This document shows positions 1 through 9,180 of a stretch of DNA of 64,000 bases, piece by piece. This DNA is from an uncultured Dehalococcoidia bacterium (lineage in GTDB: Bacteria > Chloroflexota > Dehalococcoidia > Bin125), in assembly GCA_958295515.1 (NCBI GenBank), contig CATQGW010000002.1, positions 62,001 through 126,000 on the forward strand. The letters are read 5' to 3'. Numbering within the stretch: the first letter of the stretch is position 1; each line of letters starts with the position of its first letter. Both the position numbers and the translations under genes were made by a program. The notes beneath the pieces were generated by a model that ran no database searches, was not told the origin of the DNA, and was given only the letters and a program-made list of their open reading frames with translations.

Positions 1-2
1 GC

Positions 3-3000
3 GTGGGCGACGACGTGACCTGCACGGCGAGCCTGAGCGGTGGCGCGCCGGCGAGCTACACCTGGAGCGGCGGCGCGTCCGGCGGCTCCAGCGCGAGCTA
101 CCGCACGAGCTTTGACACAGCGGGCAGCAAGACGGTTTCGCTGACCGTGAGCAACGCGACGGGCAGCGCCAGCGGCTCGACGAGCGTGACGGTGTCGGCA
201 TCCGTTGCAGCGCCGGTGATTGACAGCCTCAGCTGTTCGCCGTCGTCGCCGAATGTGGACGACGATGTGACCTGCACGGCGAGTCTGAGCGGCGGCGCGC
301 CGGCGAGCTACGCCTGGAGCGGCGGCGTGTCCGGCGGCTCCGGCGCGAGCTACAGCACGAGCTTCGACTCGCAGGGCGGCAAGAAGGTCTCGCTGACCGT
401 GACCAACGACGGCGGCAGCGCCAGCGACTCCGTCGCGGTGACCGTGGTCAACCGACCGCCTGAGGCTGTCGGCAGCATTTCCGACGTTGCGGTGGACATG
501 GACGGCAGCCTGACGTTGGACGTCAGCGGCGGTTTCCGCGATCCCGATGGGGACGATCTGACGTACACGGCCGTCTCGGACAACAGCGCCGTTGGGGTGA
601 GCGTGAGCGGCAGCAGCGTCACGGTGACCCGCAGCGAGGAAGGGGCGGCGACCGTGACAGTGACCGCCGCGGATCCGCACGGCGGCAGCGCCACGCAGAC
701 GTTCGAGGTCACGATTGAGGCGGTCATCGAGGCGCCGGTGATTAACAGCATCAGCTGTTCGCCGTCGTCGCCGAATGTGGACGACGACGTGAGCTGCACG
801 GCGAATCTGAGCGGCAGCACGCCGGAGAGCTACGCCTGGAGCGGCGGCGCGTCCAGCGGCTCCAGCGCGACCTACCGCACCAGCTTCAGCACAGCGGGCG
901 GCAAGAAGGTCTCGCTGACGGTGACGAACTCGGCGGGCAGCGCGACAGAGACGCTGCTCCTCACCGTGGCCGCCAGCAGCAATCGAGCGCCTGTCTGGGG
1001 CGGAGCGGATGACTACGAGCCAATCGATTGGCTGGTGGTCGGAAGCAGCGGCGGCGGCTGCATCCGGCAGAGCGGTCTGTTCACCGATCCTGACGGCGAC
1101 CGCCTGACGCTCACGGCGAGTTCTACGGCGCCCGCCATCGCTTCGGTCAGTGTGACCGACGATACCCGTGGCCCCTGCTATGGGGTGCAAGCGCTCACGG
1201 TGGGGTTGGCCTACATCGACATGACCGTGACGGATTCGCACGGCGCATCGGCATCGCGCCGCGTGCGTGCTCAGGTGCGGCCGCCCCAGCCGCAGTTCAC
1301 AATCAGCTGTTCGCCGTCGGCTCCGACGGTGGACCAAGACGTCACTTGCAGCGTGGCCGCCAGCAGCGGGGAGATCACCGGCTACGAGTGGACGGGCGGC
1401 AGCGCCAGCGGCGGCACGACGAATTCGACCTACGCGACCAGCTTTGCCTTCGCGGGCCAGCACACGGTGGCGGTGGTCGCGACCACCGACGGAGGGTGGC
1501 GCATCCAGACCACGCTGCAGCTGACGGTCACGGACGGCCGGGCGCCGTCACTCGGCCGGATCGACTGTTCGCCGTCGTCGCCGAGTGTGGGCGAGAGCGT
1601 GACCTGCGCGGTGGGCCTGCGCGGCGACGGCGGCGCGGCGGGCAGCTACGCGTGGAGCGGCGGCGATTCCAGCGGCTCCGCCGGGATCTACACCACGAGC
1701 TTCAGCACCGCGGGCAGTAAGACGATCTCGGTGACCGCGACCAACACGGCGGGCAGTGACAGCGCCTCGACGACCGTGACGGTGCAGGCATCGGTTGCCG
1801 CGCCGGTGATCAACAGCATTCGCTGTTCGCCGTCGTCGCCGAACGTGGACGACGACGTGACTTGCACGGCGAACCTGAGCGGGAGCACGCCGGACAGCTA
1901 TGCCTGGAGCGGCGGCGCGTCCAATGGGTCCAGTGCGAGCTACAGCACGAGCTTCGGGACAGCGGGCAGCAAGACGGTCTCGCTGACCGTGCGCAACACG
2001 GCGGGCAGCGACAGCGGCTCGACGACCGTGACGGTGTCGGAAGCTGTGCAGGCGCCGGTGATTGGCAGCATCAGCTGTTCGCCGTCGTCGCCGAGCGTGG
2101 ACGACAGCGTGACCTGCACGGCCACCCTGAGCGGCGGTACGCCGGAGAGCTACGCCTGGAGCGGCGGCGCGTCCAGTGGGTCCAGTGCGAGCTACAGCAC
2201 GAGCTTCGGGACCTCCGGCAGCAAGACGGTTTCGCTGACCGTGCGCAACGCGGGGGGCAGCGACAGCGGTTCGACGACCGTGACGGTGTCGGAATCTGTG
2301 CAGGCGCCGGTGATTGACAGCATCAGCTGTTCGCCGTCGTCGCCGAATGTGAACGAAAGCGTGACCTGCACGGCGAGCCTGAGCGGCGGTACGCCGGAGG
2401 ACCGCTACGGCTACGCCTGGAGCGGGCCCATCGGCACCTCCGCCGGCTTCAGCGCGAGCTACAACACCAGCTTCGGCACATCCGGCAGCAAGACGATCTC
2501 GCTGACCGTGACCAACACGGCGGGCAGCGACAGCAGCTCGACGAAGGTGACGGTGCAGGCACCCGCTGAGGCGCCGGTGATTGACAGCATCAGCTGTTCG
2601 CCGTCGTCGCTGAACGTGGGCGACGACGTGACCTGCACGGCCAGCCTGAGCGGCGGTACGCCGAGCAGCTACGCCTGGATCGGCGGCGATTCCAGCACCT
2701 CCAGCGCGAGCTACAGCACGAGCTTCGGCACAGCGGGCAGCAAGACAGTCTCGCTGACCGTGCGCAACGAGGCGGGCAGCGACAGCGGTTCGACGACCGT
2801 GACGGTGCAGACGCCCGTTGCGGCGCCGGTGATTGACAGCGTCAGCTGTTCGCCGTCGTCGCCGAATGTGAACGACAGCGTGACCTGCACGGCCACCCTG
2901 AGCGGCGGCACGCCGGACAGCTACGCCTGGAGCGGCGGAGATTCCGGCGGTTCCAGCGCGAGCTACAGCACGAGCTTCAGCACATCCGGCAGCAAGACGG

Positions 3001-3881
3001 TCTCGCTGACCGTGACCAACACGGCGGGCAGCGCGACGCAGACCGCCGCCGTCAGCGTGACCGCCAGCAGCAATCGAGCGCCTGTCTGGGGCGGGGCGGA
3101 TGACTACGAGCCGATCGATTGGCTGGTGGTCGGAACCAGCGGCGGCGGCTGCCTGTCGGACGGTCTGTTCACCGATCCTGACGGCGACCGCCTGACGCTC
3201 ACGGCGAGTTCTACGGCGCCCGCCATCGCTTCGGTCAGTGTGACCGACGATACCCGTGGCCCCTGCTATGGGGTGCAAGCGCTCACGGTGGGGTTGGCCT
3301 ACATCGACATGACCGTGACTGATTCGCACGGCGCAACGGCATCGCGCCGCGTGCGTGCTCAGGTGCGGCCGCCCCAGCCGCAGTTCACAATCAGCTGCAC
3401 GCCGTCGGCTCCGACGGTGAACCAAGACGTCACTTGCAGCGTGGTGATCAGCAGCGGGGAGATCGACGGCTACGCGTGGCGCGGCGGCAGCGCCAGCGGC
3501 GGCACGACGAATTCGACCTACTCGACCAGATTTACCTCCGCGGGCCAGCACTCGGTGACGGTAATCGCAACCAACGACGGGGGGTGGCGCATCCAGACCA
3601 GTCTGCGGCTGACGGTCACGGAAGGCCGGGCGCCGGCGCTCCACCAGATCACCTGTTCGCCGTCGTCGCCGAGTGTGGGCGAGAGCGTGACTTGCCATGT
3701 GAGCCTGCGCGGCGGCGGCGGCGCGGCGGGCAGCTACGCCTGGAGCGGCGGAGATTCCAGCGGCTCCGTCGGGACCTACACCACGACCTTCAGCACCGCG
3801 GGCGTCAAGACGATCTCGGTGACCGTGCGCAACACGGCGGGCAGCGACAGCGCCTCGACGACCGTGACGGTGTCGGAGTAA
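3..3881 (+). CDS. PKD/Ig-like repeat surface protein, 5' end outside window
   Basis: The reading frame is open from the window edge, so the first codon is not a true start; about 1,290 residues are visible. It is built from about twelve PKD-like modules of about 80 residues, each opening with a Cys-containing SCSPSSP-type motif and a second Cys about ten residues later (VTC), which could form a disulfide. One cadherin-like module lies near residues 150-240, and two NRAPVWGG modules start near residues 327 and 1023. The block NRAPVWGG plus two PKD modules occurs twice (about 975-1800 and 3064-3875) with nearly identical DNA, a recent internal duplication. No C-terminal anchor or sorting signal is visible. 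Known PKD arrays serve in adhesion or as spacers in secreted enzymes; the export signal and any catalytic domain must lie upstream. Confidence 0.8.
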   Translation: MGDDVTCTASLSGGAPASYTWSGGASGGSSASYRTSFDTAGSKTVSLTVSNATGSASGSTSVTVSASVAAPVIDSLSCSPSSPNVDDDVTCTASLSGGAPASYAWSGGVSGGSGASYSTSFDSQGGKKVSLTVTNDGGSASDSVAVTVVNRPPEAVGSISDVAVDMDGSLTLDVSGGFRDPDGDDLTYTAVSDNSAVGVSVSGSSVTVTRSEEGAATVTVTAADPHGGSATQTFEVTIEAVIEAPVINSISCSPSSPNVDDDVSCTANLSGSTPESYAWSGGASSGSSATYRTSFSTAGGKKVSLTVTNSAGSATETLLLTVAASSNRAPVWGGADDYEPIDWLVVGSSGGGCIRQSGLFTDPDGDRLTLTASSTAPAIASVSVTDDTRGPCYGVQALTVGLAYIDMTVTDSHGASASRRVRAQVRPPQPQFTISCSPSAPTVDQDVTCSVAASSGEITGYEWTGGSASGGTTNSTYATSFAFAGQHTVAVVATTDGGWRIQTTLQLTVTDGRAPSLGRIDCSPSSPSVGESVTCAVGLRGDGGAAGSYAWSGGDSSGSAGIYTTSFSTAGSKTISVTATNTAGSDSASTTVTVQASVAAPVINSIRCSPSSPNVDDDVTCTANLSGSTPDSYAWSGGASNGSSASYSTSFGTAGSKTVSLTVRNTAGSDSGSTTVTVSEAVQAPVIGSISCSPSSPSVDDSVTCTATLSGGTPESYAWSGGASSGSSASYSTSFGTSGSKTVSLTVRNAGGSDSGSTTVTVSESVQAPVIDSISCSPSSPNVNESVTCTASLSGGTPEDRYGYAWSGPIGTSAGFSASYNTSFGTSGSKTISLTVTNTAGSDSSSTKVTVQAPAEAPVIDSISCSPSSLNVGDDVTCTASLSGGTPSSYAWIGGDSSTSSASYSTSFGTAGSKTVSLTVRNEAGSDSGSTTVTVQTPVAAPVIDSVSCSPSSPNVNDSVTCTATLSGGTPDSYAWSGGDSGGSSASYSTSFSTSGSKTVSLTVTNTAGSATQTAAVSVTASSNRAPVWGGADDYEPIDWLVVGTSGGGCLSDGLFTDPDGDRLTLTASSTAPAIASVSVTDDTRGPCYGVQALTVGLAYIDMTVTDSHGATASRRVRAQVRPPQPQFTISCTPSAPTVNQDVTCSVVISSGEIDGYAWRGGSASGGTTNSTYSTRFTSAGQHSVTVIATNDGGWRIQTSLRLTVTEGRAPALHQITCSPSSPSVGESVTCHVSLRGGGGAAGSYAWSGGDSSGSVGTYTTTFSTAGVKTISVTVRNTAGSDSASTTVTVSE
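975..1800 (+). repeat. Intragenic duplicated block, copy 1
   Basis: Encodes one NRAPVWGG module and two PKD modules. It is nearly identical at DNA level to 3064-3875, including the stretch around 1121-1230. Confidence 0.8.
3064..3875 (+). repeat. Intragenic duplicated block, copy 2
   Basis: Second copy of the block at 975-1800. It is three bases shorter in the segment after GGGC (IRQSG becomes LSDG), and the PKD modules carry more substitutions. Confidence 0.8.
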
Positions 3882-3883
3882 CC

Positions 3884-4040
3884 GTGACAGATTTCGCGCG
3901 GCGCATCCGCAACACGCAGGCTGCGTGTTGAGGTGAAGTCGCTCCAGTGAGGTGAGGCCGCCCCGGCCGGAGTTCGCGACCAGCTGGTCGCCGTCAGCGG
4001 CAGCGTGGTGATCAGCCGCTCCACGTGGAGCGGGGGCAGC
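3884..4040 (+). pseudogene. Decayed relic of a further PKD block
   Basis: Directly after the stop codon the DNA can still be aligned to 3313-3455 of the intact gene. Shared landmarks are the ACCGTGAC start, GCGCGGCGCATC-like and GCTGCGTG-like stretches, AGGTGAGGCCGCCCC, AGTTCGCGACCAGCTG and GGCAGCGTGGTGATCAGC. The relic has in-frame stops and indels. The rest of the 3882-4248 gap shows no gene, only the promoter and ribosome binding site of the next gene. Confidence 0.65.
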
Positions 4041-4203
4041 GGGTCGCGGAGGGGCGTCGGCGCTGCGCGATCAGCGGTGGGACGGCGTCCCTGGCGGGCG
4101 CGCGGTTTTCGGGCGGGCGAAGCCGCTGGGGACGGGCTCGTTGGCGTCGAGTTCAGCGGAGGGGGCTCGCGTTGCGCCCGCGCGCCGAGGCTCCGGCAGG
4201 CAT

Positions 4204-4209
4204 TAGAAT
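4204..4209 (+). promoter_or_regulatory. -10-like element for the thiolase gene
   Basis: TAGAAT lies 39 bases before the ATG at 4249, leaving room for a short leader that contains the GAGAGGAG ribosome binding site. No clear -35 was identified. Confidence 0.4.
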
Positions 4210-4248
4210 GCGGGCGACGGCGACTGTTGGCGAGAGGAGCGGACGGCG

Positions 4249-5508
4249 ATGAGCGAGATTGAGGCGACGGCGGACAAGTATCTGCGCGACAAGTACGCGA
4301 TCATCGGGGTGGGGGAGACCACCTACACGCGCGGGTCGGGGATGACGACGCGCGCGCTGGGGACGTGGGCGATCAAGAACGCGATGGACGATGCCGGCAT
4401 CCCGGCCTCGGAGATCGACGGGATGATGTCCTACTCGGGCAACGACTCGACGGCCTCGCCGATGCTGGCGGGGGACCTCGGCATCCGGCTCAACTTCTAC
4501 ATGGATGTGCAGGGCGGCGGTTCGAGCAGCGAGGCGCTGATTGGGCTGGCGATTGGCGCGATCGAGGCGGGGATGTGCGAGACGGTGGTGGTCTTCCGCT
4601 CGATGAACGGCTATTCGCAGGTGCGGATCGGCGGCACCGGCGCGCGGGCCAGCATGCCGGTGGGCGGCGACGCGCTGCACGCCGCGGCCTACGGCTGGTT
4701 CAGCGCCGGGCAGAGCTTTTCGCCGACCTTCATGCGCCACATGTACGACTACGGCACGACGCCGGAGCAGGTGGCGATGGTGAAGGTGATCCACTCGGAG
4801 CACGCCGCGAACAATCCGAAGGCCTACTACAAACAGCGGGTGACGGTGGAGGATGTGGTCAACAGTCGGATGATCTGCAAGCCGCTGCATCTGCTCGACT
4901 GCTGCGTGGAGACGGACAACGCGACGGCGTTGATCGTGACCCGAGCGGAGCGGGCCTACGACTACGCGCAGACGCCGGCGCGGATCCTGGGTGTGGCGGG
5001 GCGGGTTTGCAAGCCGCGGATCGACATGCACTTCCAGCACGGGCCGATCTCGACGGTGGCGGGCTACTACATCAAGGATTTGATCTACCGCAACGCGGGG
5101 CTCGGCCCGGAGGACATCGAATGCACGGGCGCGTACGACGCCTTCACCTTCACCTCGATGCTACAGCTTGAGGACTACGGCTTCTGCGAGAAGGGCGAGG
5201 GCGGGGAGTACGTGAGCAGCGGGATCATGCGGCTGGGCGGGGAGCGCCCGAACAACACGAGCGGCGGCCACCTCTGCGAGGGCTACACGCACGGGATGAA
5301 CATGATCATCGAGAACGTGCGGCAGCTGCGCGGCGAGGTCGACGACTACTGCCCGGTGGATGAGAACGGCTCGCGGCAGCACAGCTACAACTACGCGGAG
5401 CCGTCGGCGGGCGGGGGCTGCCGGCAGGTGCCGGACGTGAATATCACGCAGAATCTCGGCTGGGCGATGCCGGGCACCGGCTCCTCGCTGATCATGCGCA
5501 AGGGCTGA
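4249..5508 (+). CDS. Thiolase-fold protein (SCP-x/lipid-transfer type)
   Basis: A 419-residue thiolase-superfamily protein. The N-terminal half has the thiolase layout (AIIGVGETTYTRG, ALGTWAIKNAMDDAGI, EIDGM), and the C-terminal half has the NTSGGHLCEGYTHG loop corresponding to the GGxxxxGHPxG region. The usual nucleophilic cysteine position reads VQGGGSS, with no Cys, as in many SCP-x-like thiolases that act with a DUF35 partner. A DUF35 gene follows 55 bases downstream, so a two-component enzyme acting on CoA thioesters is likely. The start is supported by GAGAGGAG about nine bases upstream. The substrate cannot be told from sequence. Confidence 0.85.
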   Translation: MSEIEATADKYLRDKYAIIGVGETTYTRGSGMTTRALGTWAIKNAMDDAGIPASEIDGMMSYSGNDSTASPMLAGDLGIRLNFYMDVQGGGSSSEALIGLAIGAIEAGMCETVVVFRSMNGYSQVRIGGTGARASMPVGGDALHAAAYGWFSAGQSFSPTFMRHMYDYGTTPEQVAMVKVIHSEHAANNPKAYYKQRVTVEDVVNSRMICKPLHLLDCCVETDNATALIVTRAERAYDYAQTPARILGVAGRVCKPRIDMHFQHGPISTVAGYYIKDLIYRNAGLGPEDIECTGAYDAFTFTSMLQLEDYGFCEKGEGGEYVSSGIMRLGGERPNNTSGGHLCEGYTHGMNMIIENVRQLRGEVDDYCPVDENGSRQHSYNYAEPSAGGGCRQVPDVNITQNLGWAMPGTGSSLIMRKG

Positions 5509-5563
5509 GCGACCGCCTGACTGACGAGCTCACGGACACGCGAAACGACGATCGGAGCAGACG

Positions 5564-6094
5564 ATGCCGCAGGGCGAATATCTCGGGATGACGCTGACGG
5601 TTCTGGATCTGGACAACGAGAACAAGGCGTATTTCCAGCACTGCGCGGAGCACAATTTCCACCTGCAGCGCTGCACGAACTGCGATCTGGTGCGCTATCC
5701 GCCGGGCACGGCCTGCCCGTGGTGCTCGAACCGCGAGTTCACCTGGACGCCGGTTGAGGCGCGCGGCGAGGTGCATTCCTACGGCGAGGTGCATCACGCG
5801 ATTCAGCCGGCGATGCGCGAGCGCTCGCCCTACATGGTCCTGCTCGTGCAGCTGGACACGCAGGCCGGCCATCCCACGGAGCACGAGGCGCTGCGCGTCG
5901 TCGGCAATCTGGTCACGCCGGACGGCGAATTCGCGCCGCCGGAGCTGGTGCGCCAGGTGGGGATCGGCAGCCGCATGCGGATGGTCTTCAAAGATGTCGC
6001 GCCGGGTCTGGCGATCCCTCACTGGACGCTCGACGAGGAGGCCGAGCAGCCCGAGGCGATCTGGCGCTACCCGCAAGAGGTGGACGGCGTCTAG
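5564..6094 (+). CDS. DUF35 OB-fold protein with intact zinc ribbon
   Basis: This 176-residue protein has an N-terminal helix, a rubredoxin-like zinc ribbon with C37-x2-C40 and C51-x2-C54 (CTNC, CPWC), and an OB-fold. The family partners thiolase-like proteins and is thought to bind CoA substrates; in related steroid-degradation systems the pair forms an aldolase or thiolase complex. It follows the thiolase at 4249-5508 and precedes an SDR, so the three probably act in one acyl-CoA route. The start has a GGAG-type ribosome binding site. A paralogue at 16472-16876 has lost all four cysteines. Confidence 0.85.
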   Translation: MPQGEYLGMTLTVLDLDNENKAYFQHCAEHNFHLQRCTNCDLVRYPPGTACPWCSNREFTWTPVEARGEVHSYGEVHHAIQPAMRERSPYMVLLVQLDTQAGHPTEHEALRVVGNLVTPDGEFAPPELVRQVGIGSRMRMVFKDVAPGLAIPHWTLDEEAEQPEAIWRYPQEVDGV

Positions 6095-6131
6095 CGGCGA
6101 GCGCCGCCCGCGATTGACCGGAGGACGAGCG

Positions 6132-6959
6132 ATGGCCGACTGGACTCCGCGGAGGTTTGAGGATCGCGTGGCGCTGGTGACGGGCGGCGCGAGCGGGATG
6201 GGGCGCGAGACGAGCGTTCGGCTGGCGCGCGAGGGCGCGGCGGTGGTCGTGGCCGGTTTGCCCGATGACACGCGCGGGGCGGAGACGATCGCGATGATCG
6301 AAGCGGAGGGCGGGCGCGCGGTCTACGTCGGCGCGGATGTCGCGCGGGAGGCCGACTGCGACGCGATGGCGCAGGCCGCCGTGGACGAGTTCGGGCGGCT
6401 CGATTACTGCGTGGCCGCGGCCGGCGTGCTGCATGCGCGCTACGTCAGCGGCGAGATCGCGCCGCAGGATGTCAATCCCGACCGCAGCGAGGGGCACCTG
6501 ACCAACAAGCCGCTCGAATTCTGGGAGCGCGTGCTGGCGGTCAATCTGACCGGCGTGATGCTGACCAACCGAGCGGTTGCCAAGCGGCTGATCGCGCAGG
6601 GCGAGGGCGGGGCGATTGTCAACATCTCGTCCGGCGCGGCGAAAATCCCGATGCGCGGCAGCGCCGAATACTCGGTCTCCAAAGCCGGCGTCTGGATGCT
6701 CACGCGCTGCCTGGCGCTGGAGCTCGCGCCGCACGGGATCCGCGTGAACACGGTCGCGCCGGGCGTGATCGACACGCCGATGGCGCTGGCGGTCTCGAGC
6801 GACGAGTCGCGCCGCCAGCAGCTCGAGCGCACGATCCCGCTTGGGCGACTCGGCGAAGCCGAGGACATCGCGGAAGCTTCGCTGTTCCTGCTGAGCGCGC
6901 AGTCGGACTACATGACCGGGCAGATCATCCACCCCGATGGCGGTCTGTTCGTCGGCTGA
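6132..6959 (+). CDS. SDR-family oxidoreductase (paralogue 1)
   Basis: A classical short-chain dehydrogenase of 275 residues with the cofactor loop TGGASGMG at 17-24, the NISSG serine segment, the YSVSK catalytic Tyr/Lys and a VNTVAPGVIDTPM tail. It ends with a typical tetramer motif (GQIIHPDGGLFVG). The frame runs open further upstream, but the ATG at 6132 gives the canonical SDR N-terminus and is preceded by GGAGGACG. It shares an insert after the fourth strand (EIAPQDVN...) and long stretches such as SKAGVWMLTRCLALELAP with the SDR at 8285-9160, so the two arose by duplication. An alcohol, hydroxyacyl or ketone substrate is plausible. Confidence 0.88.
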   Translation: MADWTPRRFEDRVALVTGGASGMGRETSVRLAREGAAVVVAGLPDDTRGAETIAMIEAEGGRAVYVGADVAREADCDAMAQAAVDEFGRLDYCVAAAGVLHARYVSGEIAPQDVNPDRSEGHLTNKPLEFWERVLAVNLTGVMLTNRAVAKRLIAQGEGGAIVNISSGAAKIPMRGSAEYSVSKAGVWMLTRCLALELAPHGIRVNTVAPGVIDTPMALAVSSDESRRQQLERTIPLGRLGEAEDIAEASLFLLSAQSDYMTGQIIHPDGGLFVG

Positions 6960-6962
6960 CGC

Positions 6963-8144
6963 TTATTCCAGCTGGGGCATCGTCCGCTTCATGAACTCGT
7001 CGAAGAGGGGCACGGTGAAGGCGGTATCGCCGTAGCCCGGGCTCCAGATCATTCCCTTGTCGATGAGGCGGCTGCGGATCGGGGCGACGGAGGGCGGCTC
7101 GCGCTCCAGCATCGCGGCGATGTCGCGCGATCGGTGGGGGCCGGGGCCGAGCTCGGCCATTCCGCGCAGATATTGATACTCGGTCGGTGTGAGGCGGTCG
7201 AAGCGAACGCGGAAGAAGCTCTGATCGAGCTCGGCGACGGCGCGGTCGGATGCGGCGCGGATATCCGAGAGGGTGATCGGCGATTGCGCCGCCTCGTTCC
7301 AGGCGTGCTTGCCCCATTCCTGCAAGAAATATGGGTAGCCCTCGGTGCGCGCGACGATCTCGTCGAGCGCCGCTGCTTCGATCTCCACCCCTTCCTCCTG
7401 CGCCGGCTTGGCGATCGCGATCCGCGCCTGCTCAGGGCTGAGCGCGCCGATCTCGGCGAACTCGAATTGCCGTTCGGCGTAGGTCTTGGCCTTGCCAAGC
7501 TGCCCGCGCACCTGCGGCAGGCCGGCGGCGATCAGGGCGACCGGCAGCTGGCGTTGAGCGGTTCGGTGGAGCGCTGCGATCAGCGCCGCCAGTTCGTCTT
7601 CCGCCACGTATTGCAGCTCATCGATGAACAACGCGATGCAGGTGTCGGCCGCCTTCGCCGCGCGGCCCACGGCTTCCATCAGGTCGATCAGATCCATCTC
7701 CAGGTTGCCGTAGTCGGCCATGCCGGGCTCTGGCTCAAAATCGAGGCTGACTTCGAGGTCCTGGTAGCGCATGTTCAGCGCGCTGACGAAGCTTCGGAGC
7801 GTGCGTAGGGCGCATTTGGCCGTGTCGGTTGCGGCCTCCCGGCGCGACATTCTGAGCAGCGCGTTGCGCAGGGCGGGGGCGAGGCTGGCGGGCAGCGAGC
7901 GTTGCTCGGGCGACTCGATCCCCACCGTTGTGGCGCCGCCCGCCTCGGCGTTCGAGCGGATCCGGTCGAGCAGCACGGTCTTGCCGACGCCGCGCTGGCC
8001 GAGCAGTATGATGCTCTTGCTGGAGCGGCCGATCAGGTGCCGAGCCAGCGCCACGCGGGCCGCCTCAAGCACCGGCTCGCGCCCGGCAAGCTCAGGCGGC
8101 GGTGACCCGGCGCCCGGCGCGTAGGGATTTTGGACCTGGTCCAT
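6963..8144 (-). CDS. AAA ATPase of the ORC/CDC6-like (AAA_16) type
   Basis: The protein has 393 residues. Walker A is GQRGVGKT near residues 48-55, Walker B is CIALFIDELQ, and the C-terminal region looks like a winged helix (LTPTEYQYLRGMAELG, then a domain with PPSVAPIRSRLIDKG). These stand-alone ATPases are common in bacteria, but their role is unknown. It is convergent with the SDR at 6132-6959 (3 bases apart) and divergent from the SDR at 8285-9160. The start ATG lies six bases after a TACAGT hexamer, suggesting a leaderless transcript, and the upstream region holds a cluster of GTTTA repeats that may be an operator. Confidence 0.8.
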   Translation of the reverse strand: MDQVQNPYAPGAGSPPPELAGREPVLEAARVALARHLIGRSSKSIILLGQRGVGKTVLLDRIRSNAEAGGATTVGIESPEQRSLPASLAPALRNALLRMSRREAATDTAKCALRTLRSFVSALNMRYQDLEVSLDFEPEPGMADYGNLEMDLIDLMEAVGRAAKAADTCIALFIDELQYVAEDELAALIAALHRTAQRQLPVALIAAGLPQVRGQLGKAKTYAERQFEFAEIGALSPEQARIAIAKPAQEEGVEIEAAALDEIVARTEGYPYFLQEWGKHAWNEAAQSPITLSDIRAASDRAVAELDQSFFRVRFDRLTPTEYQYLRGMAELGPGPHRSRDIAAMLEREPPSVAPIRSRLIDKGMIWSPGYGDTAFTVPLFDEFMKRTMPQLE

Positions 8145-8150
8145 GCTTGA

Positions 8151-8156
8151 ACTGTA
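8151..8156 (-). promoter_or_regulatory. -10 element, leaderless start of AAA ATPase
   Basis: On the minus strand TACAGT is followed by six bases and the ATG at 8144, so transcription would begin at or next to the start codon. No Shine-Dalgarno sequence is present. Confidence 0.5.
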
Positions 8157-8160
8157 CAGA

Positions 8161-8241
8161 GTTTACGGAACATTACAAGGTTTACGGGACATTGCAGCGG
8201 TTTATCAACTTTATCCGCTGTACGGAGTTTATCGCGGTTTA
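8161..8241. repeat. Cluster of GTTTA direct repeats in a divergent promoter
   Basis: GTTTA occurs at 8161, 8180, 8200, 8227 and 8237. The first two copies extend to a near-identical 19-20 bp unit (GTTTACGGAACATTACAAG and GTTTACGGGACATTGCAGC). The cluster is strikingly AT-rich for this genome and fills the 140 bases between the AAA ATPase and the SDR. It resembles an operator for a multimeric DNA-binding protein. Confidence 0.55.
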
Positions 8242-8284
8242 CCGGCGGCGCTGCGGCCGGCTGCCGCGCTGAAGGAGCATCACG

Positions 8285-9160
8285 ATGGCAGACACGACGG
8301 CAAACATGATGGCAGAGAGGCAAGACCAGTCCCAGGGTCCGGGCGTTCGGCGCTTTGAGGGCAAGGTTGCGGTCGTCACCGGCGCGGCCAGCGGGATGGG
8401 GCGCGACAGCGCGCTGCGCCTCGCCCGCGAGGGCGCGGTGGTCGTGGTCGCCGCGCTGCCCGACGATGAACGCGCCGCCGAAACCGTCGCGCTGATCGAG
8501 GCGGAGGGCGGGCAGTCGCTCGCGGTGCCCACCGATGTGACCCGCGAGGCGGACAACGACGCCATGGCGCAGGCCGCCGTGGACGCCTTTGGGCGGCTCG
8601 ACTACTGCATCGCCGCCGCCGGCATCTCGCACGCCGGCTACGTCAGCGGCGAAGTCACCGAGGGTGAGCCGCTGCTCGGCGGCGCGCACCGCCATGTCGT
8701 CCACAAGCCCGTCGAGTATTGGGAGAAGGTGCTCGCCGTCAACCTGACCGGCGTGATGCTGACCAACCGCGCCGTGGCGCGACGGATGATCGAGCTGGAC
8801 AACGGCGGGGCGATCGTGAATATCTCGTCGGGCGCGGCGAAAGCGCCGATCCGCGGCATGGGCGACTACTGCGTGTCCAAGGCCGGCGTCTGGATGCTGA
8901 CCCGCTGCCTCGCGCTGGAACTCGCGCCCAACCGCATTCGCGTGAACACTGTCGCGCCGGGGCTGATCGAGACGCCCATGACGCTCGCGGTGACCACGGA
9001 CGAGGAGCGTCTCCAGCGCCGCGTGGAGACGACTCCGCTGGGTCGGATCGGCCAGCCTGCCGACATTGCGGAAGCCGCGCTCTTCCTGCTCAGCGAGCAG
9101 GCGAGCTATATCACGGGCCAAATCCTGCACCCCGACGGCGGCCTCTTCGTCGGCCAGTAG
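8285..9160 (+). CDS. SDR-family oxidoreductase (paralogue 2)
   Basis: This 291-residue SDR has TGAASGMG, NISSG, and the catalytic YCVSK in place of the YSVSK of its paralogue at 6132-6959. It carries a longer N-terminal tail and a longer insert before the HKPVEYWEKVLAVNLTG segment. The ATG is preceded by GAAGGAGCATCACG, a good ribosome binding site. It is transcribed from the repeat-rich region shared with the AAA ATPase. The product is presumably a cytoplasmic NAD(P)-dependent dehydrogenase; the substrate is unknown. Confidence 0.87.
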   Translation: MADTTANMMAERQDQSQGPGVRRFEGKVAVVTGAASGMGRDSALRLAREGAVVVVAALPDDERAAETVALIEAEGGQSLAVPTDVTREADNDAMAQAAVDAFGRLDYCIAAAGISHAGYVSGEVTEGEPLLGGAHRHVVHKPVEYWEKVLAVNLTGVMLTNRAVARRMIELDNGGAIVNISSGAAKAPIRGMGDYCVSKAGVWMLTRCLALELAPNRIRVNTVAPGLIETPMTLAVTTDEERLQRRVETTPLGRIGQPADIAEAALFLLSEQASYITGQILHPDGGLFVGQ

Positions 9161-9180
9161 CCGCTCGCGCCGACGCCGGC

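Noticed and set aside
1548-3698. 716-codon open frame on the minus strand under the PKD gene
   Set aside because: Arg/His-rich translation typical of an antisense frame in GC-rich repeats; the plus-strand product has clear PKD modules.
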